NCBI GenBank assembly: GCA_039188975.1
Contig: JBCCYT010000044.1
Location: 1-27,557, forward strand
Length of the DNA: 27,557 nt
Source of the DNA: UBA11606 sp039188975
GTDB lineage: Bacteria; Actinomycetota; Acidimicrobiia; Acidimicrobiales; Aldehydirespiratoraceae
Direction of reading: 5' to 3'
Below, piece after piece: positions 23,199 to 27,557 of this stretch. The translations under genes and the position numbers were made by a program. Numbering within the stretch: the stretch's first letter is position 1; every line of letters begins with the position of its first letter. Below the pieces are notes generated by a model, which ran no database searches, had not been told where the DNA came from, and worked only from the letters and a program-made list of their open reading frames with translations.

Positions 23199-24217
23199 CG
23201 CGACGTGAGCTCGACGATCGTGCCGGCCTCATGATCGGTGACGAGGAGACGGTCACCATCGGCCACGAGGTGCTGGGGCCGTTCGAAGACCTCCGTGACG
23301 ATCGTTACCGGCTGCGCCGGTGCCGCCGACGGATCGAGCGGCACAGCGACGATGCTGCGCTCAACCCAGAGCGCGACAACAAGCTGGCTCGAGTCCCACG
23401 GTGCGACGGCCAGCCCCGTCGGCGTCGCTCCTGCGGCGAACGTCGCCTGCGACCTCGGAACTCCGTCACAGGGACGATCGACCCCTGACTCCCCGACCGG
23501 TCGATTGTCGTCGACACAACTCGGCCATCCGTGGTTGCTTCCCTCGTCGACGGCGACGAGCTCATCGAGCGCGCGCACATCATCAAAGCTGCCGTCCGAC
23601 ATCTCCGTTGTCCACAGCACGCCATTGCCGTCGCGAACATGGGCATAGGCGTGTTTGAACCCCCACCCAACGTTTGTGATCGCGCCGTCGGCATCGATCG
23701 ACCACAGCACTCCTGAGGTCTCCGTTGGTGATCCGGCCGGTCCGGTACCGGTTCGCTGCGACCCCGATGTATCGAACAACAGCCGATCGCCGTCGACGGT
23801 CAGCGTTCCTTGGGAGCGGCCGTTGAACGCCATGTCGTCGACGACCACCGTACGGTCAGAACCGTCGAGAGGCCCCCTCGTCAGGCGCCGCTGTTCCATC
23901 ACCCACAGGTCACCGGCGAACACCGCGACACCGGTCGGTTTGTCGAGGCCGTCGAGCACGACGACCGGCGATGCGGCGAGGTCGGTCGGGTCGAGCCGCA
24001 CGATCTGTCCGGCAGCATCGTCTTCACCTCCATTGAGCTGGGCGACGAACCAGCCATCGTCCGTGATCGCGAGCTGCGTCGGTCGATCGAGCCCGTCAAC
24101 GATCGTCACCGCCGCGAACGGTTCGGTTGCATCGTCGCTCGCGCAGCCACCCACGATCAGTACGACGGCGATGGCCATCGTCGCGGCCCGTCGACCCGGC
24201 GAAGATCGACCCGTCAC
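23195..24217 (-). CDS. Beta-propeller lipoprotein (sugar dehydrogenase-like)
   Basis: A 340-residue predicted lipoprotein. The signal peptide ends with Cys25 (LIVGGC), so the mature protein is anchored outside the membrane. The rest is a run of beta-propeller blades with G-D and W motifs (GLDRPTQLAITDDGWFVAQ, GLDKPTGVAVFAGDLWVMEQ, FERPQHLVADGDRLLVTDHE). EGSNHGWPSC is characteristic of PQQ-dependent glucose/sorbosone dehydrogenase-like proteins. PQQ or metal ligands are not confirmed, so it may only bind ligand. GTG 24217 lies inside the stop of the upstream flavoprotein gene (GTGA), indicating translational coupling. Confidence 0.82.
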   Translation of the reverse strand: MTGRSSPGRRAATMAIAVVLIVGGCASDDATEPFAAVTIVDGLDRPTQLAITDDGWFVAQLNGGEDDAAGQIVRLDPTDLAASPVVVLDGLDKPTGVAVFAGDLWVMEQRRLTRGPLDGSDRTVVVDDMAFNGRSQGTLTVDGDRLLFDTSGSQRTGTGPAGSPTETSGVLWSIDADGAITNVGWGFKHAYAHVRDGNGVLWTTEMSDGSFDDVRALDELVAVDEGSNHGWPSCVDDNRPVGESGVDRPCDGVPRSQATFAAGATPTGLAVAPWDSSQLVVALWVERSIVAVPLDPSAAPAQPVTIVTEVFERPQHLVADGDRLLVTDHEAGTIVELTSR

Positions 24218-25188
24218 GACGTCACGATGGCGTCGGCGGCTGCACGCCCCGAGAGGAAGGCACCCTCCACCTTCGGCCCGGCAAAGGCTTCACCGGCCAA
24301 GGCGATGACCGGTTCGCGTCCCCACGTCACCGTCGGATCGGGCCAGACGTCGACAGGGCCGGCGTAGCGCCAGCGTTGCACCTGGGTCGCAACGATGCCG
24401 GCCGGGTCAGCGGCCGCCCCCAGCGGGTCAGCGGCCAGGCTGAGTGCGTGGGCGACCACCTCGTCGTCACCGGCGTCCCACAGCTCGGCGCTTCGCTCGT
24501 TGGACAGGTGAATCGTCACGGCGGGTGCGGCGGATATGCCTTTGGCTCGATTGTCGGTCACGAAGGCCAGACCTGGGTCGTCGAGATACTGGGCACCTCC
24601 GTGCGCGGCCATCCCCGTCGGGTCGAGCGACGGGGCGAGCAGCACCGCAATGGTCGGCTGGTACTGGATCTGCGACAGGCGGCGGGCGAGGTCGGGCTCG
24701 GGCAGCAGACCACCGAACGCCATCGTCGCCAGCGCCTGCGGCACCGGTGCGGTGTGGATCACCGCGTCGACCCGATGAGCAGCAAGCTCGTCCCCGAGGT
24801 CGAGTATTCGGTGGCCGAGTTCTGGTTCGAACCCTGCGTCAGCTGCCATCCACTTGCAAAGAGAGGTCATCCCGTCGCGTCCCCGCCAGCGTGGATAGCC
24901 GTCCGCCGCGGGCCCAAACCCTCGAGTCCACTCGACGACGGCCCCGTCCTCGAGTGCCGCCGACACGGTCGCCGTGAACGGCTCACTGCGGGTCGTGAAG
25001 AACTGGGCTCCATGATCGAACCGGGCGGTACCCGCCGGCGTCTCGATTCGACGCGACGCCATACGACCACCGAGCCCTCGGCCCTTGTCCACGATCCGGA
25101 TGTCGTCGACCCGCAACCCGAGTTCGAGCAGTCGGCGAGCGGCGGACAGGCCGGCGACGCCGGCACCGATGATGAGGACACGCATCAT
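24214..25188 (-). CDS. Renalase-like FAD-dependent oxidoreductase
   Basis: A 324-residue flavoprotein. The N-terminal FAD site is VLIIGAGVAGLSAARRL (residues 4-20), followed by KGRGLGGRMASRR and FDHGAQFFTTRS, which are diagnostic of the renalase/amine-oxidase-like group. The C-terminus returns to the FAD site with IALAGEAFAGPKVEGAFLSGRAAAD. Bacterial renalases oxidise dihydro-isomers of NAD(P)H, repairing inactive cofactor forms; that role is likely but not certain here. ATG 25188 follows an identical Met pair, and ATG 25185 is an alternative. It overlaps the beta-propeller lipoprotein gene by 4 bases. The gap to the dioxygenase gene upstream is 75 bases and contains a short 15-base direct repeat. 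Confidence 0.88.
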   Translation of the reverse strand: MMRVLIIGAGVAGLSAARRLLELGLRVDDIRIVDKGRGLGGRMASRRIETPAGTARFDHGAQFFTTRSEPFTATVSAALEDGAVVEWTRGFGPAADGYPRWRGRDGMTSLCKWMAADAGFEPELGHRILDLGDELAAHRVDAVIHTAPVPQALATMAFGGLLPEPDLARRLSQIQYQPTIAVLLAPSLDPTGMAAHGGAQYLDDPGLAFVTDNRAKGISAAPAVTIHLSNERSAELWDAGDDEVVAHALSLAADPLGAAADPAGIVATQVQRWRYAGPVDVWPDPTVTWGREPVIALAGEAFAGPKVEGAFLSGRAAADAIVTS

Positions 25189-25238
25189 CGGAGTTTGGCA
25201 GGCAACCGCGAGCCTGACGTACCCCGCCGTCGATCAGC

Positions 25239-25265
25239 CCAACCCCGATTCGTCCAACCCCGATT
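25239..25265. repeat. Short direct repeat, 15-base period
   Basis: CCAACCCCGATT occurs at 25239-25250 and again at 25254-25265, with a third partial CCAAC at 25269. The second copy runs into the end of the dioxygenase gene, so slippage would change its last codons or stop. No function is known. Confidence 0.7.
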
Positions 25266-26121
25266 AGTCCAACAGGGCGTCGGCGCGGACCGGTGCCGCA
25301 GCGGCGGTGAGGTGCTCCTCGGTCACCTTCCCGTAGAGGCTGCGAATGCGCTGGACCGAACCAACCGACCCGGATGCCTCGCTGAACGACATGATCAGGA
25401 GTAGGCGGGTCGTGGCACCCAGGTTCGGCGTCACGCGGTGGAGGGAGAAGCGCCCGAGGAAGAACTGCAGATCGCCGGGTTGAAGGTCGAGTGTGCGAAC
25501 CCCCGTCCGCTCCCCGTCGAGGATTGCGTTTACCCCGTCCTCGTTCTCGTCGGTCGGCGACCGCAGGTCGGGGACGTACTCGAAGTGGCCGCCGTCATCC
25601 GCTGCCTGCAAGAGCATGGTGATGGTGAACTCGTTCGTGTCGAAGTGCCAGTTGAACTCCTGCCCGGTTCGCTGGACGTTGACGATCATGTTCGAGACGG
25701 GGTCGTCGTAGGTGTGCAGCTCGTCTTTACCCAGACAGTCCTGAAGGAAGTCCTTCAGCGGTGGCCAGTCATACAACCGTTTCGAGGTGGTGGTCCGTGC
25801 CCATTCATCGGCGCGTACGAAGCCGTTCGTTCGCGGGAAGAACCGATTGCGCGGGTGACGATCGGGCAGGCCAGGGTCGGGGTCGCCGAGATGAACGTTC
25901 GCCTGGTTCTTCGGGTTGTAGAACGCCCGTGGCTCGCGCTCGAGTGCTTCGGCGAGCAGTCGTGCGTGCCCGTTCTCACTCAGGAAGCCGGGAAGGACCG
26001 CACAGCCGTCGTCGGCCAACGAGTCACGCACATCGGCCACAATCCGATCTCGGGCAGGACCGGTGACCGCAACCGGGTAACGGTCGTGGTCGATGACCTC
26101 GTGGGGCTCGAGTTCGAACAT
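25264..26121 (-). CDS. 2-oxoglutarate/Fe(II) dioxygenase, HalD/ArpA-like
   Basis: A 285-residue non-heme iron oxygenase. The triad is His159-x-Asp161 (NWHFDTNEFTITMLLQ) and His228 (SLHRVTPN), with Arg239 (TTRLLLIMSF) holding 2-oxoglutarate. An Asp at the second position means hydroxylase-type chemistry; halogenases of the related group carry Gly there. The N-terminal half contains YNPKNQANVHLGDPDPGLPDRHPRN, which I associate with the ArpA/HalD-type group from memory, so this subfamily call is tentative. ATG 26121 is chosen over an upstream ATG because TACAGT ends 8 bases before it. The gene is divergent from the HD-GYP gene. Confidence 0.85.
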   Translation of the reverse strand: MFELEPHEVIDHDRYPVAVTGPARDRIVADVRDSLADDGCAVLPGFLSENGHARLLAEALEREPRAFYNPKNQANVHLGDPDPGLPDRHPRNRFFPRTNGFVRADEWARTTTSKRLYDWPPLKDFLQDCLGKDELHTYDDPVSNMIVNVQRTGQEFNWHFDTNEFTITMLLQAADDGGHFEYVPDLRSPTDENEDGVNAILDGERTGVRTLDLQPGDLQFFLGRFSLHRVTPNLGATTRLLLIMSFSEASGSVGSVQRIRSLYGKVTEEHLTAAAAPVRADALLD

Positions 26122-26129
26122 GACGGAAG

Positions 26130-26135
26130 ACTGTA
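26130..26135 (-). promoter_or_regulatory. Leaderless-type -10 box for the dioxygenase gene
   Basis: On the minus strand TACAGT ends 8 bases before ATG 26121; no ribosome-binding site is seen. Confidence 0.5.
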
Positions 26136-26231
26136 CGTCTGTTGAGAAAGCGGTGCGTTGGACCTGGGCCGTGAGGACCGACCTGACGATCTCACCTTCA
26201 TCTGAACAAGGTCCGGGCCGATACTTCAGAC

Positions 26232-27557
26232 ATGGGTGCACCCTCGTCGCAGAGTTCGGCGTCGACGACCGCCACTGACCTTCCGAGCGATCGGTGGAAC
26301 GATCGACGACTCACCAGCATTGCGGTGCGCGCCCTCATGTTTGTCATCCCGGTGATCGCATCGCTGATCGTCACCCGTGCCTACGTGTTGCTCGTCGGGC
26401 GCCCCGACGGCTGGCCGAGCCAGATGATGTTCTGGTCCGGCGCATTCGTGGTGTCGATCGGTTCCACGATCGTCGTGCAACGGCACACGAAACGTCTCTT
26501 GCCGCTCGCTGTGCTGTTTCGCATGTCGCTCGTCTTTCCGGACGAAGCACCCAGCCGATTCAAGCTCGCATTACGCAACGGCAACCCTCGCAAGCTCGAA
26601 GTCGAACTGCTCACCGGACAGATCACCGACACCAACGACGCCGCTCAAGCGCTGCTCAGTTTGATCTCGCTCGTCGGCGATCATGACCGCCTCACCCGCG
26701 GTCACTCCGAACGGGTTCGGGCCTACTCCGAGATGATCGGCGAGAAGATGGGTGTCACCGGTTCTGAGCTGGAGAAGCTCCGATGGGGAGCGCTGATCCA
26801 CGACGTCGGCAAGCTCACCGTGCCTCCAGAGATTCTGAACAAGCCGGGTCGGCCCGACGACGACGAGTGGCAGATCATCCGTCACCACCCGACCGCCGCT
26901 CAGGCCTACCTCGCACCGCTCGAAGGATGGCTCGGATCGTGGGCCCTCGCCGCGACCGAGCATCACGAGCGTTACGACGGCACGGGCTACCCCGCCGGTC
27001 TCGCGGGTGATGAGATCAGCCTTGCGGGCCGCATCGTCGCCGTCGCCGACGCCTACGACGTCATGACGTCGGCCCGGAGCTACAAGAAGGCGCTGAGCCC
27101 GGAGATCGCTCGCGAAGAGCTGATGCGAAACGCTGGTACCCAGTTCGATCCTGCGGTCGTGCGAGCGATGATGGAGGTGTCGCTCGGCAAGCTCCGAGTT
27201 GTGGTCGGTCCGCTGGCCTGGTTGAGCGAAGTCGCCTGGGTGCTGCGAGTTCCCGAAACCGTGTCGACCGCAGCGGTTGCCACTGCCGTCTCGGCGAGCG
27301 CGGTGGTCGCTCCGGTCGCGATCTCAGAGACCGCAAACCCGATCGTCATCGAACGGGTGGTCGAGGAGACGCCTACGAGCACCACCACGACGACCATGGC
27401 CCCGACGACCACCGCCGCCCTCGCACCGACGGTCATCCAGCCGGCGACCACCGCGCCACCCACGACGACGACCGCAACCCCGACAACAACGACCGCAGCG
27501 CCCACCACCACGACCCCACCGACGACGACCACCACGACCGCTGCGCCGACGACCACC
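26232..27557 (+). CDS. Membrane HD-GYP phosphodiesterase with Thr/Pro-rich tail (partial)
   Basis: 442 codons are visible and the frame runs off the window. Two membrane helices lie at about residues 30-55 and 66-83. A short linker leads to an HD-GYP domain (about 140-320) with His190-Asp191 (LIHDVGKL), HH at 218-219 and the signature HHERYDGTGYP (244-254). These keep the residues needed to hydrolyse c-di-GMP, so it is probably active. Residues about 341-365 are hydrophobic and may be a third helix. From about 380 the sequence becomes Thr/Pro/Ala-rich (runs of TTTT), likely exported or a spacer. No ribosome site precedes ATG 26232; GATACT ends 6 bases before it. It could oppose the two cyclases in this window. 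Confidence 0.9.
   Translation, partial: MGAPSSQSSASTTATDLPSDRWNDRRLTSIAVRALMFVIPVIASLIVTRAYVLLVGRPDGWPSQMMFWSGAFVVSIGSTIVVQRHTKRLLPLAVLFRMSLVFPDEAPSRFKLALRNGNPRKLEVELLTGQITDTNDAAQALLSLISLVGDHDRLTRGHSERVRAYSEMIGEKMGVTGSELEKLRWGALIHDVGKLTVPPEILNKPGRPDDDEWQIIRHHPTAAQAYLAPLEGWLGSWALAATEHHERYDGTGYPAGLAGDEISLAGRIVAVADAYDVMTSARSYKKALSPEIAREELMRNAGTQFDPAVVRAMMEVSLGKLRVVVGPLAWLSEVAWVLRVPETVSTAAVATAVSASAVVAPVAISETANPIVIERVVEETPTSTTTTTMAPTTTAALAPTVIQPATTAPPTTTTATPTTTTAAPTTTTPPTTTTTTAAPTTT

Overview
The window is GC-rich, gene-dense bacterial DNA. Short or overlapping gene junctions, GTG starts, several apparently leaderless promoters (a TANNNT box 6-8 bases before the start codon) and the mix of gene families point to an actinobacterium. 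An Acidimicrobiia/Ilumatobacter-like lineage is my best guess, but this is inference from style, not from a marker gene.

Layout: (1) 1-1.3 kb, minus strand: a DUF7064-like protein followed by an edge-truncated gene with a membrane segment. (2) 1.35-1.8 kb: tRNA-Ser(GCT) and tRNA-Arg(ACG) with hairpins and terminators. (3) 1.9-4.2 kb: a degenerate GGDEF-EAL protein, a small acidic hypothetical protein and an ACT-domain protein. (4) 4.2-7.5 kb: a divergent zinc-uptake locus, znuA-znuB to the left and znuC-zur to the right, with two Zur-like boxes between them. (5) 7.6-10.9 kb: two tandem paralogous diguanylate cyclases (GGEEF, intact I-site), the first only 64 bases behind zur. (6) 10.8-13.2 kb: yceI, divergent from marR-MFS, with a large inverted repeat between them. 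(7) 13.2-15.6 kb: a TetR regulator and a choline-dehydrogenase-like GMC oxidoreductase with a palindrome between them. (8) 15.6-19.4 kb: an anchored acidic protein, two different non-heme Fe(II) oxygenases and a bicupin. (9) 19.4-23.2 kb: glnS, divergent from a lone cyclic-nucleotide-binding domain, a CoA-transferase and a VOC protein. (10) 23.2-26.1 kb: a beta-propeller lipoprotein, a renalase-like flavoprotein and a third Fe/2OG dioxygenase. (11) 26.2 kb to the edge: a membrane HD-GYP protein with a Thr/Pro-rich tail, cut by the window.

How the genes work together: ZnuA captures zinc, ZnuB and ZnuC import it, and Zur probably represses both arms through the two boxes. Two active-looking cyclases, one degenerate GGDEF-EAL protein and one HD-GYP protein give an unusually dense c-di-GMP set, and the position of the first cyclase behind zur suggests a possible zinc/c-di-GMP link. 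The MarR/YceI/MFS and TetR/GMC units look like self-contained regulated modules. I see no insertion sequence, CRISPR array, prophage or integrase. No single stretch clearly forms a new multi-gene system. The most testable novel ideas are the zur-GGDEF linkage, the degenerate GGDEF-EAL protein and the marR/yceI operator.
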